A stretch of 64,000 bases of DNA from contig JBAMJV010003843.1 of assembly GCA_037951105.1 (NCBI GenBank), positions 62,001 through 126,000 on the forward strand, written 5' to 3'. Shown here one piece after another: positions 12,762 through 27,366 of this stretch. A program made the position numbers and the translations under genes. Source of the DNA: Echinarachnius parma. Its lineage: Eukaryota > Echinodermata > Echinoidea > Clypeasteroida > Echinarachniidae. The notes under the pieces were generated by a model. That model was not told the origin of the DNA and searched no databases. It saw nothing but the letters and a program-made list of their open reading frames with translations. Each line of letters starts with the position of its first letter. The first letter of the stretch is position 1.

Positions 12762-15700
12762 TGGATAGATATTCCAGGTAGGTTGCAACACTCCCATGCC
12801 TTGTCAAAACATTCCCATTGCATTTACCGCCTTCAACAAAATGATTTGGGAAAACTTCAATTAAAGATGGAACTGATGGAGAACTCATATAAACATCAGA
12901 GTAATACCATATGTTTTAATTAGATCGTCATTTGTGTCTGTATTTGTTTTCAATGATGTTTTTAAATGAAGATACCATCGCTAAGGCTAGAGGAAATAAT
13001 CCATCACAAATTTTCTCGCCTAAACTAATTTCTAAAAAGGGTCAACAGTCAACAGATTAATATTGGGGAAAGGGAGAAGGCAACATGCACAGATCCGTTT
13101 ATTCAATTTGGAAGGTGGGAATTCAAGTGCAAATCGAACTGTAATTGATCTAGAAAGACCATTACTACATAAACTAATTAATGACCCTAATAAAGGATAC
13201 ATGTTTTGAACTGACGAATAGAACAGATATTCCAACTTCAATTAAATTGGATGTCTGTGATATATATACTGACAAATTAACAGCAGATACATGTACATGT
13301 ACATGTACTACTTGCTTACAAGTGTTCGGCCATTCCAAGAAGGTACTAATGCTTACCAAGCTATAGGGCATTTATAATGCATATCCAATAAAAAGTTTCC
13401 TGTTCTTTGTATCACATTCTACAATACCTGGGTGTTTTGTCCAGGCAGAAGTCATCAGGTGAGAGTTAGAATGGCATTAAGTTGATTTTTTTTGCTAAAT
13501 TGAGCTCTGCATACCACATTGAAGGTCAGTACCTTCTCTATGTGATGCCAAATTTTCAGTTAATAACAATTTCTGTTTTCTTATTTAGGGAATATTTTTA
13601 GCAAAGACAAAAGGAACCTAAATTGGGTTTCTACAAGGCTACCAAACGGAAAACATGGTTGTCTCAGAAGTGTTAAATAGTGACTTAGCGCCCTTCTCTT
13701 TATCAAACGACAAAGAATAATTATGTAGTTATTTCAGGATCATCTGTTCATTTACTTAACCACTTCCTTACACACCTCGTTCTGTCTTTCCTAGGCTAAG
13801 ACTGATCTTAATCCGTAAGTACCGTACATACCTAGTACCTGACTAGCATTTGGGTACACATGGATACCACAGTGGAACCTTGTCATAATGACGACCTTGA
13901 GGCCACGACGACTAATTCGTTAAATAACAGGTATCTTATTTTTACCAGGGCAAAGAACAAACAAAACAAAACAAAACAAAACCATCTGATTATAATCAAA
14001 CAGGGACGTCTTATTCTGGGGACAAAAACTTAAGTTTGTATGTAAGCATATTTGCGTGTGTCTTCAATTATTGCTCCATATATCACATACAACTGCGAAT
14101 CATACCAAAAAAACAACAATTATGAAATGGCCTTTTTTTTTAATGTGAAAATGTTGCTTGCAAATAATTAGTTTTGCCTGCATGCATACATGTAGAATCC
14201 TCAAGGATGATGGGGGCGCATCTCCCTGTGGAGCACAAGCAGAGAGAGAGTATCATTGGTGGAATAGAGTGCAGGGTGCCTACGGTGCTAGGGGGTGAAT
14301 GACTAGAACAACCTCAATACAAAGCTTTGTACAGCTGCTGCTAAGTACCCCAAATGAATCTCTAATCCATTTGAAATCAAGTTGTCACGAATTGGTGGTC
14401 CTCCTTTCAACCAAGGAATTATTAGAGACTGGACAGGCATCTCGCAAAAGCTTACTTCTGTCCTCGATGACTCGATGACAGTTACGAATCAGGGGAGTCA
14501 ATAATCTCTTCTTTTTTTTTGTTGCTTCTCCCGCTCGCTCGAGGTAGTATCCTTTCATAAAGGGGATAATGGTAAATTCTTGATTCTGCCAGGCACGCTC
14601 AGTATCAAGACTATCCTGAATCGTGAGGGGGAAATGTGCTTAACACTTGCAGAAGATACAGGAAATGTAACATGGAAACGGTGACACAACATCACTCCTG
14701 CTCTACTGCACCCATTATCACCTCCCTACCCCCGTCTCCTTAATCTCCCTCCCTCTCCCCCTCTGTCGATCTAAATCTCCCTCATTCTCTCTCCATCTCT
14801 TACTATTCATCCCCGTTTCTAAATCTCCTTCCCTCTCTATCTTACTCTCCCCCTCTCTATCTTACTCTCCCCCTCTCTATCTAACTCTTCTTTCCATCTT
14901 TCTTAATCTCCTCCTCTCTCTCTCTCTCATTTTCCCCTCTATCTGTTTCCCTCCAACTTCCCCTTTGTTCAAATAACAAACTATCTGCTGCCCCCTATCC
15001 CTCTCAATCCCAACCGTGCAGACAGTACGCTAGAACCCCATCACACTTTCATCACTCAGCACTCAGTAGGTTTCATGATAAACCCCCTCCTCTTGATCCC
15101 TCTGGCTTCTCCCCCTTTAAAAACCCAGGTCTTATCTCCCCCGCGCCTGTGCCCAATATCCGCCCCCCTAGCCTCGGCTTCCCCCTACTCCTGCCTTCTG
15201 CTGACCACTTGCGTCTTATCGTGCAATCATCATCATTTTTTGTCTGTTGATTTGTTTCTTTCAAAAAGTGTGAAAATAATCAGAGAAATATATCCTTACA
15301 TAAGAATCTCATTTTATTTTCTTCCTTAAGAAGTGTGAATGAAAGTAACTGATGATCCTTGGTAAAAGAAACCAAAAAAAACCTCTGCACCTCTCTTGAT
15401 GTTATCATCATCTGTTCGGAAATGTGTGCAAGTTTTATGCCGGCTATTCCGAAAGTGGCAAACAAATCATACAATTTACAATCCAAAGGAAGGAAGCAAT
15501 ATTGATGGCAAAATACAGAAAAGTAAAAGAAACTGAGAATGCTCATAATTTCAGCAAAGAGCCAAGATAGTTTTACAGAAAATTGATGAATCTACTGTCG
15601 ATGTAAGTGCTAAAACTAACGCGCAAAAGTATTGCGAGTTGAAATGTCAGTAGACAGTTGACCTATAAATGCCCCCACATCAATGTCCACTGCGTTTTTG

Positions 15701-18700
15701 CCAAGCTCCGATTAAACCAAGGCATTATAACCAAGGGGGAAAGAGCAGCCTTGCCCGAAGATGTCACTGTGGTCACATCCAAGATGCCCTAGGAGATAAG
15801 GGATCACATATTTTACTGGACCAGAACCTGGTCAGGAAGATGGACTGAGTAAGGGGGGAGGAAGAGGGGGGTATATTACGTACATGTAGGAACAGAGGCT
15901 AGATGATAACCATCAACGCTTACAATCGACCCCCTTCATTTCACCATCCGACTGATCCCAACCCAGAGTGTGTCAGTTTGAGTCTTCCTGAGCGGAGATG
16001 GGTGCCGACGTGCATAACGCTCACCCGGGAAGAGGCACGGCCTGTCGCTAGGGGGATAGTAAAAGGCTTGCACAAGGTGGACAAGGAAAGGGCAGTGCCA
16101 ACATCGGGTCAGAAATAGAATCTCCAGAATTAGAGACCCATTTAATACAGTCTTCATTTATCATCAACAAAGTTCTAATTTTAAAAATATCAGAAGAATT
16201 TCCACCTCTACTTTAGGGATTATCTCAACCTACAATCCGAACTTGAATGCTGCAAAATCCCACATGACTAGGGGCTGTACAATTTGGACAAGGAAGGGAC
16301 GATATCGCCCAAGATTACAACAGTTATAGAATAGTATTAACACACCGTTTTAAAATGTATTTAAAGTAAACTTTACATAACAGTTAAGTTTGCAAGGAAA
16401 CATATGTGTTGACCACAACTTGTAAATCATTCTTCCCCTCATATACATTGTATCAAAGACTGGCAGATTATCACAGATAGCTATGGTTAGCAACAGAGCC
16501 AACTGCGATTCAAGTGCAAACTTAACCCATCGTATACAAGAATCTGGCATGTCATGTATAACTTTGATTAGAATTACAATATTTGGGAGGCAATCTGTTG
16601 AAAATCACTGCAAAGAACTATAAAATTGGACATTAAAAGTACTTGATTATATTGTCTTAAGACAAATTACAGAACTGTTCATGTCCAAAATATCATGTGT
16701 AATGGGCCTGGAAATACAAACGTTCAGTGAAAATTACCAAGCTATACAAAATATCTAAGATTTTGTAAGGAAGCAATACATGTAATGCTCTCTCAAACCA
16801 TGGACCCTACAGCTAAATCTAATTCGAAGTCAGATTTAAAATTATGATCGTGTTTTAAACATTTCTGGCAATTTTACATACAGTGTAGTAAATAAGCAAC
16901 CAATGGCAATCCATAATTGTGAGTCTACCATGAATTTTATTTGAACTTCACACCATCTTGGTGAAACATCCCCCTTGTAGGCAAAAGCACTTGTCCAAAC
17001 GCATTATGGGCACACTTCAGTGGTTAGTGGGGAACATTTCAAAAGGCCCACGGGGACACCATGAACTTCAGAGTTCTCTGGCAAGATCTCAGAAGAGATT
17101 AAGTGGCCGCAATCGTAGCAATGAATCTCTACATCTGTACAGAAACAAAGATGGGCAATACTAGCTGGTGCCTCATTTCCAGTGCTAATCATCAATCACG
17201 TCATGCTCAATGGACGCTTGCTCACTCGCGTGCATACCAGAAGGAAGACAATATCTTACTAACCCTTTAATACAGGTGACATAAAATTGGTGGGCAAATA
17301 TTTTCCCACTAGATACCCTTGAAACATGAAGGTCTTTTTTCACACTACAATAAAGGGCTTTTCAATCACACATCCACATGTATACACTATCTGGACTGGG
17401 ACATGATGACACCAAGGGTCAAGCCATGCGCGTGTGCCATATGTTCGCTCTCACAAGATAGAGATTACTTGTATTCCTAATAATGATTGCCTCCCCTATA
17501 ATTATACAAATTAAAAAAGGGGAAATCCATAAGAATGTAAAGAAGTACAGTGTGGCCGTCATCCCCCATATAATTTACATGCCCCCTCGCACCCCCCCCC
17601 CCCAAATCAAGCCGACCATGCTACGCTACTGCTCCCAAATAATCATGCCGGCTCCCTGATAATGATAACGGCATTGACCAAGTTTTCACCGGACACTGAT
17701 GGCTTGTGACAGGCTTAGAGTACAGGATGGATAATTTGTTTCTCATGAAGCCCCTAATAGGTAAATGATAGAACTTGAGTAAGATGCAATTCTGTGGATA
17801 AGCTCCTCAAAAAAAACTTATGATTTGGCAGACCGTTAAACCGAAAACCCAAGGCGAAAGGGAAGAGACACATAATCATCTGAGGCCCAGACTTTCCCCT
17901 CTCCTTCGATTCAGGAATTTCTTAGTAATTGTCCAAACCGTTGTATTGGGTTTGGTGGACAATGTATACGTGAGAGAATGGATCAAAACCGAGCAGTTCC
18001 TGCTCTCTCCCATGGTTGGTTGTAGACTCACAATGATGTCACCCACAGCTCAACTTGAAAAAGAGGACACGAGAGGTCGAACAAGCTCTATTTGCAGACA
18101 AACTCGAACGAGAGGAACCTGAATCAAGTACATACGAGCGTCTCGGGGGGCTCGTCCTAGTTTTCTCACACAGAGATAGCACCATTAGATAAATGTTTTG
18201 GCAATGTTCTAGATGTAATTCAAAAGGTTACACAGAGCTGGCGAAAGGAAGGGAGAGAAAATCACAGAATTCTCATTTCGAAAGTTGGTCGCAAACAGGG
18301 TGAACCCCTACTCTGTTTTGATTGAAGATAAAAAGGTCTACGGATAGATTAAGAACTCAACTATCTCCTTCCTTAATCTGTCATATTCTTTCGGGATATG
18401 CAAGGACATTTTTTTTCAATTGTAGGTTAGGCAAATCCACTTGAAGTACAGGCCATGAATAGGGTAGAAAAATGCAATTCCATGCTCCTTTATCCAGTAT
18501 ACTTTCATGTACGTTCCCCCATTACACATCATGTATCATTTATGTGTAAAGTTGACATAACATTATATCAATACCAGTGGATTGATGAATATGATAAATT
18601 GCAATTGGCTGCAAGGTTATTAGTTACTTTGGGGGAATTTTTTATGAAAAAAAAATAACTACATAGTGATTAAGGTGACTATTAAGGTGATTAAAATATA

Positions 18701-19019
18701 ATTGGTGTGATGATATCCTTTACACCCCCTATGAACTACATTGTATTCACCCCTTTTAGTACATTTTGAACCCCTTCTTATAATCCATTAAGGACTGGCC
18801 CGTAAAATCATCTGCAATGGGTTAACATCATTGTCATCATGTCAACATCTCCTCCAAATGACACCCCTGCCACATAGTTCTTATTTCATATAATACCCAA
18901 TATTATTCATTTCAAGCATCACATCACAGCAAAGATTGTTTTAAAGATCCAAAATCATAGAATGTTGACAAGTAGTGTTCGTCATGTTACAATGAATCTC
19001 CTAGTTATCGCACCACACA

Positions 19020-20450
19020 AGAATGACCAAGAGAAATATCCTGGACATGACCAGGCACATCTTGGGTATGACCAAGGGCACATCCCTAATATGACCAGGG
19101 GCATATCCTTGATATGGCCAAGGACACATCCTGGAGCTTGCCAAGGGCACATCCTGGGTATGACCAAGGGCACATCCTGGGTATGACCAAGGGCACATCC
19201 TGGGTATGGCCAAGAGCACGTCCTGGGTATGGCCAAGGGCAGATCCTGGGTATGGCCAAGGGCAGATCCTGGGTATGACCAAGGGCACATCCTGGGTATG
19301 GCCAAGAGCACATCCTGGGTGTGGCCCAAGGGCACATCCTGGGTATGACCAAGGGCACATCCTGGGTATGGCCAAGGGCAGATCCTGGGTATGGCCAAGG
19401 GCACGTCCTGGGTATGGCCAAGGGCACGTCCTGGGTATGACCAAGGTCACGTCCTGGGTATGGCCAAGGGCACATCCTGGATGTGGCCAAGGGCACATCC
19501 TGGGTATGGCCAAGGGCACATCCTGGATGTGGCCAAGGGCACATTCTGGGTATGACCAAGGACACATCCTGGGTATGGCCAAGGACACATCCTGGAGCTT
19601 GCCAAGGGCACATCCTGGGTATGGCCAAGGGCACATCCTGGGTATGGCCAAGGGCATGTCCTGGGTATGGCCAAGGGCATATCCTTGACATGACCAAGGG
19701 CACGTCCTGGGTATGGCCAAGGACACATCCTAGGTATGGCAAAGGGCATACCCTGGGTGTGGCCAAGGGCATATCCTGGGTATGACCAAGGGCACATCCT
19801 GGGTATGACCAAGGACACATCCTGGGTATGACCAAGGACACATCCTGGGTATGACCAAGGACACATCCTAGGTATGGCAAAGGGCATACCCTGGGTGTGG
19901 CCAAGGGCATATCCTGGGTATGGCCAAGGGCACATCCTGGGTGTGCCCAAGGGTATATCCTGGGTATGACCTAGGGCATATCCTTGACATGACCAAGGGC
20001 ATTTTCTGGGTATGGACAAGGTCATATCCTGGGTAGGAGCAAGGGCATATCCTGGGTATGGCCAAGGGCATATCCTGGGTGTAGCCAAGGGCATATCCTG
20101 GGTATGGCCAAGGGCACATCCTTGTGGCCAAGGTCATATCCTGGGTGTGGCCAAGGACATATCATGGGTATGGCCAAGGGCTTATCATGGGTATGGCTAA
20201 GGCATATCCTGTGTGTGGCAAAGGACGTATACTGGATATGGCCAAAGGCATATCCTGCGTGTAGTCAAGGGCACGTCCTGGGTGTGGCCAAAGGGTATAT
20301 CCTGGGTGTGGCCAATGACAAATTCTGGATATGGCCTAAGAAATATCCTTGACATGACAAGGGCACATCATGGGTGTGGCTAAGGGCATATTATGGATAT
20401 GGCTGAGGGACATATCCTTGGTATGGCTAAAGGTATATCCGGAGTATGAG
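19020..20450. repeat. 23-bp minisatellite, roughly 60 copies
   Basis: The consensus is close to GGGTATGGCCAAGGGCACAT plus CCT, with subtype units (GGAGCTTGCC, GGGTGTGGCC, TTGACATGACC, TAGGTATGGCAA). Blocks of subtypes recur at multiples of 23: the AGCTTGCC block near 19122 and 19583, the CCTAGG-CATACCC block near 19722 and 19860 (138 bp apart), and the TTGACATGACC unit near 19679 and 19978 (299 bp). The right end decays after 20200. Long open frames of up to 274 codons on the minus strand cycle through a 23-residue period and are repeat artefacts. Confidence 0.92.
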
Positions 20451-20460
20451 CTGGTACATG

Positions 20461-23400
20461 TAAGCTCACTGTTAAAGTGCACATGTTCATGAGCGAATAA
20501 GTTAAATTGTGGCATTTATACACTTTTTATACACATTTATGAATGAAATAAGAATGATATGGAGAGTTTGACAATGAGGACAAACATGTCATATCAATTA
20601 TATAATGGGATTGAATATAACTGAGCTTTACAAATATTTGCTGAATGCTTCAAATGTAAGAATCGCTTCTGAAAATCAGAAGCTAGGTCAAAAGCATTAT
20701 GATAAATCATGAACATTTTAACTGTACATGTCAATCTATTAAGTATACTAGCTGCAAAGTCCTCAACAATATTCACATGATCTGAACACAATTGACACAA
20801 GGAGGTAATTGCTATTTACTGAGGGAATTCCATGAGCATATATGCTGGAAGAAGCTGGGCAAGGTATGATCAGGTGAAATACTAGAGAGCTAATAACATA
20901 GCAGATTATTGATTACAACAACATATCCCACTCCTAGTGCACCGACAAGACGCAATACCCCAATAACCATACACTTCAATCTTGCCTCCGCCAGTGACAA
21001 GTTTCAAATGACACTGCACATGTCCGTAATTGACATTCCGAAAAATACAACCTTCGCACAGAACCGACACAAATTGGGTGTTTAGTGGGTAAATATGATT
21101 ATTACCGGGATCCAAACACACAAAGCTGTTTACATACCTCAATTATCAGAAGCCAGTATCAAAATATTGGGCGACTATCGTCTGTGAATACAGCCAATTT
21201 GGGTATCGGTGGTTAGAAGCATGCTTCTTTCTCTGGGCATGATGAAAAAACAGTGCTGAGCTATAACTATAAAATATGGATCTATCATACAATACAATGA
21301 CTACACATGCACGCACAAGGGGATAATACATGCGATTTATGCACACAGCCCCTTCATACAAAAAGGAGAAAAAATGTGGATGGCAGTACATGATTATACA
21401 CGTGGGCAACGGCGGTTCGCTCTAGCCTGCGCTCTCCCCATGACAATGGACGAGGAGAGGACTGAAGAATAGTGAGCGTTGCATGCATGAGGGAGCTTAA
21501 TTCAACCATTCATTCTCTCTATCTCCCTCTCCCTCCCTTCTTCCTGTATGTCCCTTTCTCTTTCTATTTCTCCATCTCCCCTTTTATTTCTCCCTCTCCC
21601 CTTATCTTTCTCCGTCTCCACTTCCATCCCTCTCTCTTTCTCCCTCGTCCATCATATCCCACTGTTATGATAGCTGGTTGCCACAAGGGACACTTTTTCA
21701 CCGAAATAACCTGCAATATTCCAGTTTTCAACTTTCTGACCATCCAATTTCTCTCTTGATTCATGCCCACACTAAACAAAATTGATAAACAAATTTAAAT
21801 ACTTGTACACAAACAAATTTCTCTATGCTCTGAAAAATATACATTATGTCATCAACAAATTAATTCTTCACAATTAAAAAAATGTATATTTTGTATTTGC
21901 ACTCTCACAAACGAAAAAAGGAAATATTCACATTTAAAATAAAAACAACACATACAAAAAACATAGTGAGCTCACAGATGCATACACATATAATGTAACC
22001 ACATCACAAAACATACACATATATATACAGTTATACACATAATACATGTACATGCCCCCAAATATGCAGGTAATGGCCTTGTATGAGCTTACAGGGGTCA
22101 GGGTCCATGATTATGACAAACAGATCCCCTACTCAGAGGGATATGATTGGAAATGAATCAATTGCTCCCATTTCTCCCCTCAGAAAGAAGAATGCTTCAT
22201 AAAATTTGCTCAAAGCATCGCTCTCCACGCTTCACAAAGTTCATTATCAAATCAAACAGCCTCTAACCAGTTCACGTTATCACTTTTAACTTACATTTTC
22301 ACTTTAAACATTGACAAATACACACTATGATTTCTAGAGATCAATCATGTCAAATTACACTAAGGGGGGCTATTAACCTCTATATTGCACGTGTGTGTGT
22401 ATGTTGGTTTGATGTACACAATAATTTTTAAATGAAAGGTTTTCGTTTCTCTGCATGTGGGCAGCTTCATTTTTATTCACATGTGGCAGAAAAGTACCCG
22501 CTATCTTTGTACTGAAGAATGTTTGTCAGCGGAGTACATATAATAAACAAATTATTGTCATTATTGATTTGTATGCACTATGACAAAAGTCATGCTGTTC
22601 AGCCAGATTAGCCAGGTTCCATTGTACACAACATATAGCATACAATCGTTTACATCATATCCGGTATAAAATGCAAAGATTATTTTCAACCGAGAATGTT
22701 GCTCATTCAACCATAACGGTGCATGATTCTAACCAAATTCCTCCTCACTTCTTCCATTCTCATATAGTTAACACACAGTAAAACAGGACAGAGAATTAGA
22801 AGTTGAACTTGAAATAGACCAACAATTCTGAAAATCGATCAGTTGCTATATGTAAAGTTATCATACAAATTGTATAACATGATCTATAAAGTATCAACAT
22901 CACCAATTCTATTATCCAGATATGTCATCTACCCCCCACCCCTCAACAAACAAAACAAATCGACTGCAATCATCAACCTCATCACAAATGGTGCTGTTAT
23001 AATCATTCAAAGATCAGTGCGAGCACTGCAAGTCTTCAAACTACCTTAGATCTCTGTGGGATAAATTTGCATGAAATCTGGTAAACATGGCACTTCACTT
23101 GGCTGAAATTCTCCATTATTACATCCATTGGCATCTTTAATTCTACTGAAGTACCCTAATTGTTTTCTGTCATCAACATTTGACATACGACTAATAACTG
23201 TCTGGACAGGAAATCTATTCCAGCTAGTCTGTTTTTTCTTCCTCATCCTTAATTTTTTGTTCTCTCTTGCATCTCGAAGACCTAAACAGATATTTGAAGA
23301 GATTGACACCTTTTGTGAAAGCAAAAAAAAAAAACCCACAAAACATTTCATCTTCAAGACATATCTCATTTGCGATATAAATGCATTTAACAATAAACCA

Positions 23401-24080
23401 ATTGCTGGTTTGACGCAGCAGGAAATGACCATTTAACGACAAGAGCTGAACAATAATGAGAGCAAAATGCCCGATCTCAACATCCTCATTGACCAAGTGA
23501 TGAGGAGAGTGACGATTTCTTGATTAGGTTTGTCCAAATAAGCTGCCTTGATTGAAATAGCACCCCATTCATTTCGTCCTCAAACCTGATGAAATTGTTA
23601 AAGAGTTGTTCTGCAAATTTTTCTATTAATAAAAGGTCTGCCTGAATTGACAAGTTTTTAATTACATTTGGCCTATGGATTGGCATGCACCTTGGAGGTT
23701 TTCTCAGTGCCATTAATTAAGCTTAAGCCATTCCCTCCTGTATGTTACACATTATATTTTGTCATTTCCCCTAAAAATTAATGTGTTCCCTTCGAGATTC
23801 TGAAATCCCCAATGAATTTGTACAGTCCACCAGGGTTAACATAATTTATAATGTTTTTCTTTGTTTGAAGCCAGAAGATTCAGGTTTTCGGGCCACTTGA
23901 ATTGGACAAATCTTGTTTTTACTTGCCCGACTGGGCCACAAGGCAAAAAAGTTAATTTCTAGCATTGCATATTAAAGGAATCAACAGAGTTTGTGAATAT
24001 TATGCGGATTACCAGTACCCTCCAACAGTTACGATCAACAACCAGGTCGATATATTCAAATCAGCAACAGGTCTACCAAG
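20461..24080. other. Non-coding region
   Basis: Contains a CT-rich tract (21515-21655), CA-rich patches (21950-22030), a decayed TTAA mini-element (23782-23835) and a hAT-like MITE end (23883-23967, ending AATTTCTAGCATTG). Open frames at 23046-23436 exist on both strands and match nothing I know. Confidence 0.6.
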
Positions 24081-24199
24081 CGTAAATAGAAAGGAGAAAA
24101 GAGCAGGGGAAGGGGGAGAAAGGTTGAAAGAGAGAGGGGAGGGCAGAGGGAGAGGAGGGGCGTCAAAATTAAACATAGAGGAGGGCATGAGAGAAAAAA

Positions 24200-24420
24200 G
24201 AAAAAGGAGGGGGGAGTGGGAGAGGAGGAGTGGGGAGAGGAGGAGTGGGGAGAGGGGGAGTGGGGAGAGGAGGAGTGGGGAGAGGAGGAGTGGGGAGAGG
24301 AGGAGTGGGGAAAGGAGGAGTGGGGAGAGGAGGAGTGGGGAGAGGAGGAGTGGGGAGAGGAGGAGTGGGGAGAGGGGGAGTGGGGAGAGGAGGAGTGGGG
24401 AGAGGAGGAATGGGGTGGGA
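24200..24420. repeat. 15-bp GA-rich minisatellite, about 13-14 copies
   Basis: The unit is GGAGAGGAGGAGTGG with rare G/A changes. As 15 is a multiple of 3 all frames stay open, giving GEEEW repeats on the plus strand and PHSSS or PPLPT repeats on the minus strand. It sits in a longer purine-rich tract (24090-24590), so no coding role is proposed. Confidence 0.92.
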
Positions 24421-24587
24421 AGAGGAGATGGAGGGGAGAAGAAAGGAGGGGAGGGAGAGAATGGGGTGAAGGTGAGGTGAGAGGAGGGGAGAGACAGATA
24501 TAGAAAGGGGGTAGTTGGGGAAGTGAGGGGAAGGAGAGAAAGAGATAAGGAAAGACAGAGACAAAATGGGAGAGCAAATAAAACGAA

Positions 24588-24610
24588 GGGGGGGGGGGGG
24601 GGGGGGGGGG
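24588..24610 (+). repeat. Poly-G run of 23
   Basis: Uninterrupted G run at the end of the purine-rich tract. Other C or G runs of 14 or more lie at 1730, 5533, 26815, 38676, 41045, 41395, 44035, 49320 and 56713. Their lengths may be affected by sequencing error. Confidence 0.9.
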
Positions 24611-26165
24611 TGGTAAATTCAAAAGAAACCTTCCTTGGATGTGCATCCAGAGTGCTGACAAACACACATCCTCCACCAACCACCTCATTAAGTCAGTTTG
24701 CCCTGCCCACCAAAGCAGCTAATTCCTTAAAGGAAGAGTGGCATTTCTGCCGTTTTCCAAGGGGCTAAAAATTCTCTGTTCTTGCGTGAAAGACTATTCA
24801 ATTCTGTGATCTTCTGTGATGACATTTCAAGTTTCTGCTTTTTAAGTTTTACAGTTATGTAAAAATGCAAAACATATATGCCAACAATTGTTGTTTCACT
24901 GAACAAATAATCTACCCCTGTATTTACATGAAACATAAAACCTTTAATATCCATCATTATTTTAGAACATTCAAAATACATTTTAAAAGTTGTTTCAAAC
25001 ATAGATACTTGCTGATTTTTTCATTAAACTAAATGTTTTGGCACAAATTTTTTTTTTAATGCTGTTCCCTATTCCACTGAGTTACACTCAAATCGCATGA
25101 TTTATGTCTATTTTCCTCGCTTACTCTATTTCATTCATCCAACAACCTCATCCTCATGAAAGTTTGATAGAATTTCAGCAAGTGAGCTTTTGATGCGGAG
25201 ATGGGAAGGGTGACTCCACCATGTTATTACAAAGTCACCTCGGTGGAAACCACTAACTTCGTTTGAATTTCAAATCAGGCCTGACAGAAGCTCTCGAGTG
25301 CTGGCAGTCGGCGTGCAGAGAAGCTCCGCTCGGAAACGAGGCTCAAACCCGTCGCACTGGTAGAGCAAAATTCTACAATGTGTATCAGCAAAATCTCTAC
25401 CGCAATAGCAGATTAACACAACATTCTGATTGCACTTTAATCAATTGCAAATATTGCAATGTTTCACATTAAACGTAATCTTGAATATAATTTAGCAGTG
25501 GCTCACTAGCTAAACAGTCAACCAAATAACATCATTGGTAAATTTTACAATGAAGTCGCACAATCGCTTTTATTTGCTTATTTTCATTTATAATTCTGTG
25601 AGATACGAATCAATACTTAACAACTCTCTAACGATGGAAAAGCATTTTTCATGGTAATGAAACATGAAAAACTTACAACTTAAAAAGGAAAAATGTATGT
25701 ATTCAGATGTTTTTATATTTTCTTATCGATAAAGCTAAATAAGCTTTTTTTTGTTCACCCTGTACTATCTAGAAATCAGTGGAGCAGGTGACAGAATATG
25801 CAAATGAAGTTTGTCATTCTAACGAGAAAGAGTGCGGAAAGAGGGAAAACGCTCTTCAAAATAGCACGATTCGACACTTTCTCTCGACTCTCACGAATAC
25901 TGATGACCTAACGCTAGTGATGACCATATACCAGAAAGAGGAGCGAGATACCTTCAGCGGGTAGATGTGGTGTTTCAACAGTATTCCAGCGCCAATGAAT
26001 TGCATCATTTGCATTATTCATTTGGAATACTGAAATGGCAGGGAAAATTCTAAGATGCATTTAAGGCCTACAAAAATGCAGTTTTAACTAATGCTACACT
26101 GTCAATGAGAAGTTATTTAATGAGGGATAGGAAAGCGTTTTATTTTTTTTATTGACTTTATACCA

Positions 26166-26272
26166 GGTAGTAAATTTGAATTTAGCAAATATCTTTGGTA
26201 AGTAGTAAATTGGAATTTAGCAAATATCGTTGGTAATTGGTAAATTGGAATTAAGGGAATATCTTTGGTAAA
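26166..26272. repeat. Tandem repeat, three units of about 40 bp
   Basis: Units like GTAAATTGGAATTTAGCAAA plus TATCTTTGGTAA. AT-rich. Confidence 0.75.
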
Positions 26273-27366
26273 CTTAACTTTATCTACAAGTATTGTATAC
26301 ACGTGTAAAAAAGTGTAAATGCCCTTTCCCTCCTAGATATTCAATACAATACACAATAAGAAATAATGAAGGCCCAACTGATTTCCATAATGTGAAGTTT
26401 TAACATATCTTTCCCCACACAAGACTGACTAGGTGATTAAAAACACTGGCCAGAAAACGGCATCGCATATTCACCATACCCACATGAGCACCTACCATTA
26501 GGTTTAATGGGCCCCTTCCTGCATGCATTAACTTGGATACCGGTGGAAACCCTGAATGATCAAACTCCGCCAGAAAGAATCACCTGCCTGGGTCCTGTTT
26601 ACTCTCGCCAGCATTTACCATCTTCCAACCACTTTCTTATTTTTCTCCCCTCATCTCGGGCGAGTCGTACGCCAGAAACGACCGAGTAGCGCCCAGGGAC
26701 AAATGTAAATTTGATGGCTTTGCGAACACCGGCTTGCCAGTGGTCAGACATGGAAACCAGCGGGGTGAGGAAAGTGATGCGAGTTGTTGGTTTGCAGACG
26801 GGAGAGAGTCGTGTGGGGGGGGGGGGGGGGGGGGAGTAGGGGTGGATAAGATATAGACTTGGAGAAATTGGAGGCAGAACGGTGGTTTCCAAGTGTTGTT
26901 TTTTGTTAGACATGATGAAGCGTCGCCGAGGGAGACAAAGAATAGATGATGGTGGTTTGGGTATCGATGCAAAGCTGATGGATTGGAGGAGGACAAGCAA
27001 TGACTGAAAGGAAGATACGGATACTGTGAGATTGTAAGGGTCTATAATAAGAATACACACGTTTGTGCATCAAATTATTTACTGCTGTCTTTAGAAGGGT
27101 TATTCAAAAGAATAGTCTTTTGCTTCCTTTTCTTTATGTTAAACTATTTAATTAAATGTTAATTTGATTCTAAACATTCATGGCATAAACACCATTCACA
27201 CACTCAACAGAAAATATGCACGTTGTTTTACCGTTGCTCCCTAAATACCATGTATACACTTAGCAAAAACAAAGACGGTGAGAAATGCCGATATGGATAA
27301 AAGGTCAATTTCCACAAATAACTATCTATGCACATTTATGCATGCTACGACATTCAACAAATTGAA

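Larger units (their letters stand above)
7873..18960. other. Non-coding region, AT-rich with scattered MITEs
   Basis: No exon is recognised. It holds the elements listed separately, a CT-rich tract (about 14740-14960), an AAAAC microsatellite (13957-13981), an ACATGT microsatellite (13289-13310), and GC-richer but unrecognised patches at 15920-16110, 16960-17160 and 17820-18120. It could be the CtBP 5' intron or intergenic DNA. Confidence 0.6.

Noticed and set aside
17820-18122. 100-codon plus-strand frame in a GC-richer patch
   Set aside because: No motif or splice pattern recognised and composition only mildly above background.
19001-19910. Minus-strand open frames of up to 274 codons with a Pro/Cys/Trp-rich repeat
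   Set aside because: They are produced by the 23-bp minisatellite, which lacks stops in most frames; no start context, splice site or non-repeat domain.
24009-24688. Long proline/serine-rich minus-strand frames and GEEEW plus-strand frames
   Set aside because: They arise from the purine-rich tract and the 15-bp minisatellite, open on both strands in several frames.
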